Position numbers and translations under genes: made by a program
Notes under the pieces: model-generated
Told to the model about the DNA's origin: nothing
Database searches by the model: none
Seen by the model: only the letters and a program-made list of their open reading frames with translations
From: Micavibrio sp. UBA5572
Lineage (GTDB): Bacteria > Pseudomonadota > Alphaproteobacteria > Micavibrionales > Micavibrionaceae
Length of the DNA stretch: 9,735 bases
Assembly (NCBI GenBank): GCA_002425415.1
Contig: DIMG01000020.1
Coordinates: 1 to 9,735 of the forward strand
Direction of reading: 5' to 3'
In this document: piece after piece, positions 1 through 6,308 of the stretch
How the letters are laid out: each line of letters starts with the position of its first letter
Numbering within the stretch: the stretch's first letter is position 1

Positions 1-195
1 CCTTTATAGGGGGCGGGTCAGTATCCCGAAAGACATCTTTCCTTTATTCTTGAAAGAATGAGAGTTCAAGTTTAATTTGGTTCTCCTGCAGAGCAACTAA
101 AAACTCTCAAAATCTGAAAATGCATACACCTTATCTAGGCCCGCCGCTTAAAATTTTGTACTTCTAAGATAACGTTAGCTTGTGTAGACTAAAAT
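1..195. other. Non-coding leader/intergenic region upstream of the MFS gene
   Basis: No convincing gene is visible here. The stretch is rich in short inverted repeats. GAAAGA (28-33) can pair with TCTTTC (36-41), and the same TCTTTC can instead pair with a second GAAAGA (52-57). ATTCT (46-50) and AGAAT (55-59) form a tetraloop hairpin. TGAGAGTT (59-66) is perfectly complementary to AACTCTCA (102-109). I found no well-spaced -35/-10 pair; TAAGAT at 165-170 is -10-like but has no good partner. There is no strong Shine-Dalgarno before the ATG at 196. The region could be the 5' leader of the MFS transcript, the tail of an upstream unit, or both. Confidence 0.5.
59..109 (+). other. Nested hairpin, possible structured RNA leader
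   Basis: An 8-bp perfect outer stem (59-66 with 102-109) encloses an inner hairpin. In the inner hairpin 76-85 pairs with 91-101: ten pairs including one G-U, with a single bulged C at 94 and a CTGCA loop at 86-90. The inner and outer 3' strands are contiguous at 101/102, while nine unpaired bases (67-75) lie on the 5' side. No T-tract follows on either strand, so it does not look like an intrinsic terminator. The pairing is seen directly; any role in RNA control of the downstream pump is inference. In AT-rich DNA such a fold could arise by chance. Confidence 0.3.
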
Positions 196-1422
196 ATGAC
201 TATTACCAGCAAAAAGCCTGCTTTAAAATTTATATTCATTACAGTTTTTCTCGATTTACTTGCTTTTGGCATTATAATTCCTGTCCTGCCAAAACTTTTA
301 TCGAGTTTTTCTTCAACTGATCCTAAGCACACCGCCCTGTTGGTCGGTATTTTCGGCATGAGTTGGGCGCTGATGCAATTTATTTTCTCTCCTATCCTTG
401 GAATGCTTTCTGATAGGTTTGGGCGCAGGCCGGTTATATTGTTATCTACTTTAGGGCTTGGGATTGATTATATAATAATGGCATTGGCTCCATCCATTCA
501 GTTGTTATTTTTGGGCCGTCTATTGTCAGGCATTACATCTGCAAACGTCACAACTGCAAATTCTTATATCAGTGACGTAACTCAATCTGAAGAACGTTCA
601 AAAGCATATGGTATTCTAGGCGGAGCATTTGGCGCAGGATTCATTCTAGGTCCGGCCTTTGGCGGAATGTTATCAACCATAGATTCGCATCTTCCTTTCT
701 GGTTAGCAGCAATTTTTAGTTTTCTAAATGCCCTATATGGATTTTTTATTTTACCAGAGTCATTACCTATAAATAAAAGGGTAAAAAAACTGGAATGGAA
801 AAAGGCCAACCCTGTCGGGGCTGCCTCATTTTTTTCGAAACATCCTAAGTTAATAAAACTTGCGATAATTAATTTTCTTGGAAACCTCGCACATGAAGTA
901 TATGTCGTTGTATTCGTCCTTTATGTTGCGACGCGCTACAAATGGGATGATACAAGCATCGGATTCTCTCTAGCTGCGGCAGGTATATCTGCAGTAATAA
1001 TTTCGGTTACCTTGATAGGCCCAACGGTCAAATACTTTGGCGATCATCGAACACTGATTATAGGAATGATCTTTGGAGCGATTAGCTTTGCGCTATTTGG
1101 TATTGCAGATACTGGCTGGTTATTCCTTATAGCAATTCCCATCAATGCTCTGTGGGCTTTAGCCGGCCCGCCGGTTAAAAATCTTATGACACAAGAGGTT
1201 TTGGATAACGAACAAGGGCAACTGCAAGGTGCGCTGGGGTGTTTAAATAGTATCGCCATGCTAATAGGACCGGCTATTTTCTCAACTGCCTATGCCATTG
1301 GGTTATCTTCATATATACAAACGCCAGGATTACCCTGGTATCTTGCTGCAATTCTTCTTTGTATAGCGGGCAGCATTTCATATTCAAATTTACAGGATAG
1401 TAAAAAAGCTAAGCTTTACTAA
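196..1422 (+). CDS. MFS efflux transporter, TetA/DHA1-like drug:H+ antiporter
   Basis: This 408-residue protein has the usual length and 12-helix pattern of the DHA1 (12-TMS) family, with a polar central loop at about 187-215 between helices 6 and 7. Family motifs are clear. LDLLAFGIIIPVLP at 19-32 is the TetA-type first-helix signature. Motif A, GMLSDRFGRRPV, is at 69-80, motif B with R108 is in LGRLLSG, and the antiporter motif C, GAGFILGPAFGG, is at 146-157. It should sit in the inner membrane and exchange a small hydrophobic compound for protons. The ATG at 196 precedes the first helix by a short basic tail and no later Met preserves helix 1; the ribosome site is weak. The gene ends inside the convergent tetR-type gene. 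Its place beside a TetR gene and a biosynthetic operon suggests self-resistance or product export, but the substrate cannot be read from sequence. Confidence 0.93.
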   Translation: MTITSKKPALKFIFITVFLDLLAFGIIIPVLPKLLSSFSSTDPKHTALLVGIFGMSWALMQFIFSPILGMLSDRFGRRPVILLSTLGLGIDYIIMALAPSIQLLFLGRLLSGITSANVTTANSYISDVTQSEERSKAYGILGGAFGAGFILGPAFGGMLSTIDSHLPFWLAAIFSFLNALYGFFILPESLPINKRVKKLEWKKANPVGAASFFSKHPKLIKLAIINFLGNLAHEVYVVVFVLYVATRYKWDDTSIGFSLAAAGISAVIISVTLIGPTVKYFGDHRTLIIGMIFGAISFALFGIADTGWLFLIAIPINALWALAGPPVKNLMTQEVLDNEQGQLQGALGCLNSIAMLIGPAIFSTAYAIGLSSYIQTPGLPWYLAAILLCIAGSISYSNLQDSKKAKLY

Positions 1423-2035
1423 AAGTTTTATTATTTTGCAGGCCTGCCATAAAACTTTCCACGAGCAATTCAGTCATATCAGCAAGATTTGTGCTCTTCC
1501 CAACTGTGCGAAACTGTCCTTTCTCCTCAAGATAACAAAGACCATGAAAGGACGACCACAGGATACGCGAAACCATACGAAGCTTTTGCGGGCCGCCCTT
1601 TGTCATTACTGGAGAAAGAATATTTTCGATCAATTCAAATAATTTATCAACTTTTCCCTGATACCAATCCAATGCGATGCGATCATCCGGTAAAGATGTA
1701 TCGAAAAGCAAAAGCCAGAAATTCTTGTTATCAGCGACAAATTTTCTATATGCAGAAGCCAGTTTTAAAAGGTTTTCAACAACATCATCCTTCTTTGTCG
1801 CTTCCGGCTTTGATAGCTCATGATAAAGCAAATCCATAGTCTTAGCATTTATGTGCATGATTAAAGCGTCCATTGAGCCAAATACATTATAAATAGTACC
1901 CGGAACATATCCCGTTTTTGCCGAAACTCTTCTGGCAGTCAGGGATTCTTTTCCGCCTTCTCTGATAATAGAAATCGCCGCATCAAGGATAAGTCTTTGT
2001 AATTCCTCGCGAGAATGGTCGCTGCGTCTGGCCAT
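1409..2035 (-). CDS. TetR/AcrR family transcriptional repressor with WHG-type C-terminal domain
   Basis: This 208-residue protein has a TetR N-terminal DNA-binding domain at about 10-60. The helix-turn-helix covers LTARRVSAKTGYVPGTIYNVF (32-52), and GTIYNVFGSMDAL is typical of the recognition helix and what follows. The C-terminal ligand domain carries WSSFHGL at 160-166, which matches the WHG signature of one TetR C-terminal family. The start is well supported: AGGAGA (2043-2048, minus strand) lies 7 nt before the ATG at 2035-2033. The gene is divergent from the biosynthetic operon, with repeated inverted half-sites between them, so repression of the operon and of itself is the simplest model. 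It is convergent with the MFS gene, overlapping it by 14 bp. The ligand is unknown; an acyl-CoA, pathway intermediate or end product would fit the context. Confidence 0.93.
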   Translation of the reverse strand: MARRSDHSREELQRLILDAAISIIREGGKESLTARRVSAKTGYVPGTIYNVFGSMDALIMHINAKTMDLLYHELSKPEATKKDDVVENLLKLASAYRKFVADNKNFWLLLFDTSLPDDRIALDWYQGKVDKLFELIENILSPVMTKGGPQKLRMVSRILWSSFHGLCYLEEKGQFRTVGKSTNLADMTELLVESFMAGLQNNKTFSKA

Positions 2036-2055
2036 ACTTAAGTCTCCTAATATTA

Positions 2056-2084
2056 AATTTACCTTATTTCACGCCCCCGTTCAA
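2056..2084 (-). promoter_or_regulatory. Candidate promoter of the tetR-type gene
   Basis: Read on the minus strand, TTGAAC (2084-2079) serves as a -35 box and TAAATT (2061-2056) as a -10 box, with a 17-bp spacer. Each box matches the sigma-70 consensus at four of six positions. The -35 box coincides with one of the repressor half-sites, so bound TetR would block the promoter, consistent with autoregulation. This is assigned by eye only. Confidence 0.4.
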
Positions 2085-2141
2085 ATACTTATTGAACATA
2101 GTTCATAATTATGTTTCAATTAAATTGAACATCGTTCAATT
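2079..2141. promoter_or_regulatory. TetR operator array of six half-sites
   Basis: The strongest site is an inverted repeat with 8-bp arms, AATTGAAC (2123-2130) and GTTCAATT (2134-2141), separated by 3 nt. A second, TGAAC-N3-GTTCA, lies at 2093-2105. Their centres (2099 and 2132) are 33 bp apart, about three helical turns. Further half-sites are GTTCAA at 2079-2084 and an imperfect GTTTCAAT at 2113-2120. TetR-family dimers commonly bind inverted repeats of this size, and the repressor gene is adjacent. The sites sit between the start of the repressor gene and the start of the operon. That the adjacent TetR protein is what binds here is inference. Confidence 0.75.
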
Positions 2142-2147
2142 AATGGG

Positions 2148-2175
2148 TTGCTACAGGGTTATTCTTTAAGATAAT
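2148..2175 (+). promoter_or_regulatory. Candidate promoter of the seven-gene operon
   Basis: TTGCTA (2148-2153) and GATAAT (2170-2175) are separated by 16 bp and match the sigma-70 boxes at four and five of six positions. The predicted start at about 2182 would leave a very short leader before the ATG at 2199. The strongest operator palindrome ends 6 bp before this -35 box, so a bound repressor would contact the polymerase footprint. Overlapping alternatives for the -10 (TAAGAT 2167-2172, TAATAT 2172-2177) exist. Confidence 0.4.
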
Positions 2176-2183
2176 ATGAGTGA

Positions 2184-2197
2184 AAGGAATCAGGGGA
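2184..2197 (+). promoter_or_regulatory. Ribosome binding site region of the first operon gene
   Basis: Two purine-rich blocks precede the ATG at 2199: AAGGA (2184-2188), 10 nt away, and AGGGGA (2192-2197), only 1 nt away. The nearer block is too close for normal initiation, so AAGGA is the likelier Shine-Dalgarno. Both are compatible with the ATG at 2199, which gives a protein start typical of KAS III enzymes. Confidence 0.5.
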
Positions 2198-2198
2198 A

Positions 2199-3182
2199 AT
2201 GAGTTTAAAAATCGCAGGAGTAGGAAAATATTTACCGTCAAAAATCGTTTTTTCAGAAGAAATCGATAAAACGATGGGTAAGCCTACTGGATGGGTTTCT
2301 GAAACCTACTCAATTGAAAAAAGGCATTTTGCAAACGAAACCGAGACGACCTCTTTTATGGCCGTAGAAGCAGCAAAGGAAGCAATAGCGAATTCGGAGA
2401 TTGAAATCTCGGATATTGATTGCATCATTAGCGCTTGCGCTGTTATGGAACAATCGTTACCCGGTACAGGGCCTCTAATTCAACAGAAACTTGGATTAGG
2501 AACAAGTGGATGTGCAGCTTTTGACGTGAATGCTTCATGCCTCAGCTTTCTTTCCGCACTGGATATTGCGGATTTATACATCAAATCAGGCCGCTATAAG
2601 AATATTTTGATTGTTTCAAGCGATATTGCTTCCATTGGTTTGAATTGGGAAGAAGCTGACATAGTAACAAATTTTGGGGACGGGGCCGCTGCAGTCGTCG
2701 TCTGCACCAGCCAATCCAGTGGTATCATGGCCTCTCGCCTAGAAACCTTTAGTGAAGGATATACAAACTGCCAGATTGCTGCAGGCGGTACACGTATGCA
2801 TCCTTCCAGATTCAAGGAAGATTTACTTCCATACGCGCTTTTTCAAATGGATGGAAAAGCTGCATTCAAGCTCAGCAATAAAATCATCCTACCTTTTATG
2901 GAGAAACTCCTTAATGCCGCAGGTATTTTACTAAAAGATATTGATCTTTTCATTCCTCACCAAGCCAGCGCAGCAGCGCTTGCCTATCTTCGCCGAAAAT
3001 TTGATATTCCTGAAGAAAAGCTAATCGACATTTATAAGACACATGGCAATCAGGTTGCCGCCTCTATGCCTACCGCGCTCTATGAGGCTATCAAATCAGG
3101 TCGCTTAAAGCGCGGCGATAAAACCATGTTGTTTGGCACCGCTGCTGGACTTTCAATGGGCGGCATGGTTCTGGAGTATTAA
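2199..3182 (+). CDS. KAS III-like (FabH/OleA-type thiolase fold) acyl condensing enzyme
   Basis: This 327-residue protein has the length and fold pattern of beta-ketoacyl-ACP synthase III. The start IAGVGKYLPSK and the GWVSETYSIEKRHFA segment (31-45) are typical. The catalytic triad is intact: Cys114 in NASCLSF, His254 in FIPHQAS, and Asn284 in HGNQVAASMP. The NFGDGAAAVVV segment (158-168) is the family's conserved glycine loop. FabH enzymes usually have GNTSAAS where this has GNQVAAS, so it is unlikely to be the housekeeping FabH. The reaction should be decarboxylative or head-to-head Claisen condensation of acyl-thioesters in the cytosol. As the promoter-proximal gene of a non-fatty-acid operon it probably makes the carbon skeleton of a small product. 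Some homologues instead form C-O or C-N bonds, so an acyltransferase role is possible. No acyl carrier protein is encoded nearby. Confidence 0.88.
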   Translation: MSLKIAGVGKYLPSKIVFSEEIDKTMGKPTGWVSETYSIEKRHFANETETTSFMAVEAAKEAIANSEIEISDIDCIISACAVMEQSLPGTGPLIQQKLGLGTSGCAAFDVNASCLSFLSALDIADLYIKSGRYKNILIVSSDIASIGLNWEEADIVTNFGDGAAAVVVCTSQSSGIMASRLETFSEGYTNCQIAAGGTRMHPSRFKEDLLPYALFQMDGKAAFKLSNKIILPFMEKLLNAAGILLKDIDLFIPHQASAAALAYLRRKFDIPEEKLIDIYKTHGNQVAASMPTALYEAIKSGRLKRGDKTMLFGTAAGLSMGGMVLEY

Positions 3183-3186
3183 AATA

Positions 3187-4188
3187 ATGAAATATATAGT
3201 AACTGGCGCGACGAGCGGGCTAGGTCGAAATCTAGCAGAGCGATTGAGCAAAGAAGGCCACCATGTCATTGGACTAGGCAGGCAACTACATGTGGGGCAA
3301 GCTTTGACTAAGGCAGGAATAGAATTTCATGCTCTTGATCTGAAAGATACTGAAACCATGTCTCAGATTATGCGGGGGGCAGATACGGTATTTCATTGCG
3401 CCGCACTTTCAAGTCCATGGGGCCGATATGAAGATTTTTATAAAGCAAATGTTGTAGGCACGAAAAACATCATCACAGCGATGAAAGAAAGCCAGACCCC
3501 ATTCTTGGTTCATATTTCAACTCCGTCGCTTTACTTTAATTATAAAAACCAAAATAATATCGTGGAAAATGACCCGTTACCCAGAAAATTTGCCAATCAC
3601 TATGCCACCACAAAAAAAATGGCCGAAGATTTGGTCGTAAATGCCTGCCATGAACAAAAAATCAGAAGTACTATTATTCGGCCACGCGCTGTTATCGGGC
3701 CATATGATAAAAATATTCTTCCACGTCTGCTGCATCTCTCCAAACGTGGCTTTATTCCTCTTATAAATGGCGGAAATGCTCTGGTCGATATTACTTATGT
3801 CGATAATGTCGTTGATGCCATTTTGCTTACCTTAAAAACCGGACCTCATCAACATGGCAGGATATATAATATTACGAACGGGGAGCCCGTTATACTCAAA
3901 GACCTGATTTCAATGACCTTTGAAGAATTGGGCATTCAAGTACCCTTCAGGTCGGTTCCTTATTCTATTGCTAATGCAATCGCATGTGCGATGGAAGTTA
4001 TTTGCAAGGCTCTACCATCGCGGCCTGAACCGCCTCTAACCAGATACAGCGCGGGTGTTTTTGGCTTTAGTCAGACACTTAATATTGATAATGCAAAAAA
4101 TGATCTTGGCTACATACCTCAAATATCAATTAAAGAAGGCATCAGACGCTCAGCACAATGGTGGAAACAAAATGCAGATAGAATATAA
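3187..4188 (+). CDS. NAD(P)-dependent extended SDR, 3beta-HSD/OleD-like
   Basis: This 333-residue protein has a Rossmann nucleotide-binding motif TGATSGLG at 6-13. The active-site residues are Ser111 in HISTPSLYF and the Y139-ATT-K143 pair. The STPS motif and the EPPLTRYS segment (281-288) recall 3beta-hydroxysteroid dehydrogenase/OleD-type reductases rather than sugar epimerases. A hydrophobic helix at about 260-275 is also usual in that group and may touch the membrane. It probably interconverts a beta-keto and a beta-hydroxy acyl group made by the preceding condensing enzyme. The start at 3187 follows the upstream stop by 4 nt and has GGAG (3173-3176) 10 nt ahead. The reading frame stays open back to 3133, but that extension lies inside the previous gene and precedes the canonical MKYIVTGATSG start. 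Exact substrate and cofactor preference are not readable. Confidence 0.87.
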   Translation: MKYIVTGATSGLGRNLAERLSKEGHHVIGLGRQLHVGQALTKAGIEFHALDLKDTETMSQIMRGADTVFHCAALSSPWGRYEDFYKANVVGTKNIITAMKESQTPFLVHISTPSLYFNYKNQNNIVENDPLPRKFANHYATTKKMAEDLVVNACHEQKIRSTIIRPRAVIGPYDKNILPRLLHLSKRGFIPLINGGNALVDITYVDNVVDAILLTLKTGPHQHGRIYNITNGEPVILKDLISMTFEELGIQVPFRSVPYSIANAIACAMEVICKALPSRPEPPLTRYSAGVFGFSQTLNIDNAKNDLGYIPQISIKEGIRRSAQWWKQNADRI

Positions 4189-5005
4189 TACATATGCCGT
4201 CGGCTTTTGTAGCCATAGCGAAAGAACGGCTATTCAGGATGGTAGAAAATCTCCAGTTGTTTTTCCGGCACTTTGCTTTGCCTTAAAACACCCCACAAAA
4301 GGGATTATACTTTTTGATACGGGATTCTCTTCACGTTTTGCAGAAATTTGCAAAAAATTTCCTGACAGTTTGTATAATTTTCTGCTTCCAGTAAAAATAA
4401 AACCCGAAGATGATTTTGCTTCCCAATTGACAAAGCATCAAAACATCCGATGTGAGGAAGTTAAAACTATAATCATTTCGCACTTCCACGTTGATCATAT
4501 CGCAGGGCTTTTAGATTTCCCCAATGCGCGCTTTATTTGCAGCCGAGAATCCTATGAAGCACTAAGACACTTGGGCAGACTAGGCGCACTTGTACGGGCA
4601 TACTGCCCAAAACTTATGCCAGCCAACTTTGCTGACCGCTGCGACTTTATTGAGAATGCACAATCCGTGAATCTATTAGATGAAATCTCGCCCTTTGAAT
4701 TTGGGTATGATCTTTTTGCTGATGGAAGTATTTTTGCCGTCCCCCTACCCGGTCACGCCAAGGGGCATTTCGGAATTGTCTTTAAGAATAAAAATAATGA
4801 AACAATTTTTCTTGTATCTGACGCCTGCTGGCTAAGCCGCGCCTATAAAGAATTTAAAATGCCCCATTTTATAACACGCTTGGTACATCATAACTGGCAC
4901 TCCTATAGAAAGACCCTTTCTCAGCTGCATAAACTTCATAAGAATAAACCGGAAATTAAAATTATACCTTCACATTGCGGGGAGATACCTTATGAAGGTC
5001 ACTGA
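4172..5005 (+). CDS. Metallo-beta-lactamase-fold hydrolase
   Basis: This 277-residue protein has the metal-binding signature HFHVDH at 104-109. The remaining ligands are His195 in LPGHAKGHFG, Asp217 in LVSDACW, and His268 in IIPSHCGE near the C-terminus. All residues for a dinuclear zinc site appear present. FDTGF at 48-52 is the usual early strand motif. No signal peptide is seen, so it is cytosolic. The pattern resembles AHL-lactonase-like and other small ester/thioester/lactone hydrolases, not secreted beta-lactamases. In this operon it could release an acyl chain from CoA or a carrier, or open a lactone. The start at 4172 gives MQIEYNTYAVGF and overlaps the SDR gene by 17 nt; an open frame back to 4055 reads through the SDR gene and is not credible as protein. 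Confidence 0.88.
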   Translation: MQIEYNTYAVGFCSHSERTAIQDGRKSPVVFPALCFALKHPTKGIILFDTGFSSRFAEICKKFPDSLYNFLLPVKIKPEDDFASQLTKHQNIRCEEVKTIIISHFHVDHIAGLLDFPNARFICSRESYEALRHLGRLGALVRAYCPKLMPANFADRCDFIENAQSVNLLDEISPFEFGYDLFADGSIFAVPLPGHAKGHFGIVFKNKNNETIFLVSDACWLSRAYKEFKMPHFITRLVHHNWHSYRKTLSQLHKLHKNKPEIKIIPSHCGEIPYEGH

Positions 5006-6308
5006 AACATTTGAAATTCTCGGTCATTATCTAAAAGCTGTTAAATTAATGAAAAAATTTAACAGCCGCGATCAGCTGGAAGAATGGCAGCAGGAAAAGC
5101 TAAAAGAGTTTTTTGAAAAAACTCTATCCTTGTCTCCATTTTATAAAGACTATAGCTATGCAGATTTTAGAAATATTCCTATCATTTCCAAGAAAGAAAT
5201 GCTGGAGAGTTTTGACAGGATAAATACCGCCGGACTAAATAAAAATGAGGCTTTTGAAATGGCACTTAAAGCCGAACAAACGCGCAATTTTCTTCCTGAA
5301 ATTAAGAATTATACAGTTGGCTTATCTTCAGGAACATCAGGGCAAAGAGGGCTTTTTGTCGCCAGTGCGGAAGAGCGGCGGAAATGGGCTGGCATCATGC
5401 TTGCTAAAACACTAGGGAACAAAATCTGGCAATCGCAAAAAGTTGCGCTTTTTTTAAGAGCAAATAGTAATCTGTATGAAAGTCTAGAGACAGGAAAACA
5501 TATAGCTTTTAAATATTTTGATATTACATACGGTGTTGATACCCATATTGATAGTCTTAATTATCTGCAGCCCGATATTCTCACTGGTCCCGCTAGTATA
5601 TTGAGACATCTAGCCCTGCTTCAGGCATCAGGTGTTCTGCAAATCAAACCAAGGCAAATTCTCTCTGGGGCAGAAGTTATGGACCCGATGGACCAAGCTT
5701 TTATCGAAGGTGTTTTTAAATTACCCGTTAGACAAATTTACCAATGTACAGAAGGGTTTTTGGGAATGACAAATCATAACAGCCAATTTTTGCTCAATGA
5801 AGAGTATGTTCTCATAGAGAAGGAATATATAGATGGTAGCCCAAGCCGCTTCGTACCCATCGTTACTGATTTTACCCGCACGACCCAACCTATCGTGAGA
5901 TATAGACTTGATGATGTACTAATAGAAGACAAATCTTGCTCCAGCCCATTCACTGCTCTAAACAACATAGAGGGCAGATGCGATGATGTTTTCTACTTCC
6001 TGACACTGGCTGGAAAACCTATCCCTGTCTATGCCGATATATTGCGTCAGACTTTGATTTCCTCAGGTGTTGCCTATTCAGAATATCAGTTAATTCAGAA
6101 AAGCGAACATGCTATTGACTTAAAAATAGCGCCTTCCCTTTCCGAAGGCGAAACAATCAAAATTAAACAAGTTTTCGAGAATCTTTGCCAAAGACTTAAG
6201 AGCCAGAGCGTTCTAATTAATATTCTACCTTATGATCTGAACGCCAATGCAGTGAAGCTAAGAAGAATATATAGAGATAACAGTATAAAAGCGGCGGTAG
6301 CAGCATGA
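4992..6308 (+). CDS. Adenylate-forming enzyme related to coenzyme F390 synthetase/PaaK
   Basis: This 438-residue protein is a short ANL-superfamily member of the PaaK/F390-synthetase type. The nucleotide-binding loop SSGTSG is at 112-117, the aromatic-Thr-Glu motif appears as YQCTEG at 250-255, RYRLDD is at 303-308, and EGRCDD is at 327-332. The small C-terminal domain ends with VKLRRIYR (421-428), where Lys422 is a candidate for the catalytic lysine. Such enzymes activate a carboxylate as an acyl-adenylate and pass it to CoA, an amine or an alcohol. It most resembles the 'F390 synthetase-related' hypothetical group, which as far as I know lacks a defined substrate. GGGGAG (4979-4984) lies 7 nt before the ATG at 4992, a good site inside the end of the MBL gene; the overlap is 14 nt. 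Nothing else points to F420/F390 metabolism. Confidence 0.83.
   Translation: MKVTETFEILGHYLKAVKLMKKFNSRDQLEEWQQEKLKEFFEKTLSLSPFYKDYSYADFRNIPIISKKEMLESFDRINTAGLNKNEAFEMALKAEQTRNFLPEIKNYTVGLSSGTSGQRGLFVASAEERRKWAGIMLAKTLGNKIWQSQKVALFLRANSNLYESLETGKHIAFKYFDITYGVDTHIDSLNYLQPDILTGPASILRHLALLQASGVLQIKPRQILSGAEVMDPMDQAFIEGVFKLPVRQIYQCTEGFLGMTNHNSQFLLNEEYVLIEKEYIDGSPSRFVPIVTDFTRTTQPIVRYRLDDVLIEDKSCSSPFTALNNIEGRCDDVFYFLTLAGKPIPVYADILRQTLISSGVAYSEYQLIQKSEHAIDLKIAPSLSEGETIKIKQVFENLCQRLKSQSVLINILPYDLNANAVKLRRIYRDNSIKAAVAA

Noticed and set aside
1405..1417. Possible bidirectional terminator AAAGC-TAA-GCTTT
   Set aside because: The stem is only five pairs with a 3-nt loop and two G-C pairs; the short T run is not enough to call a terminator.
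196..1422. Calling the pump a tetracycline resistance gene
   Set aside because: The motifs define the DHA1/Tet-like family, but substrate cannot be inferred and the regulator is not arranged as in classic tetA/tetR pairs.
1436..1839. Plus-strand open frames of 68 and 116 codons opposite the repressor gene
   Set aside because: They are antisense to a well-supported TetR gene, have no recognisable motifs and no convincing ribosome sites.
3133..3186. Upstream extension of the SDR reading frame by 18 codons
   Set aside because: It lies wholly inside the condensing-enzyme gene in another frame; the Rossmann motif and GGAG site support the start at 3187.
4055..4171. Upstream extension of the MBL reading frame by 39 codons
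   Set aside because: It overlaps the SDR gene, its translation lacks family features, and the start at 4172 gives a normal family length.
2199..6308. Naming the genes oleA, oleD and oleC
   Set aside because: The resemblance is at the level of family and order only; the adenylating enzyme is F390-synthetase/PaaK-like, not a clear OleC, and no OleB-type hydrolase is present.
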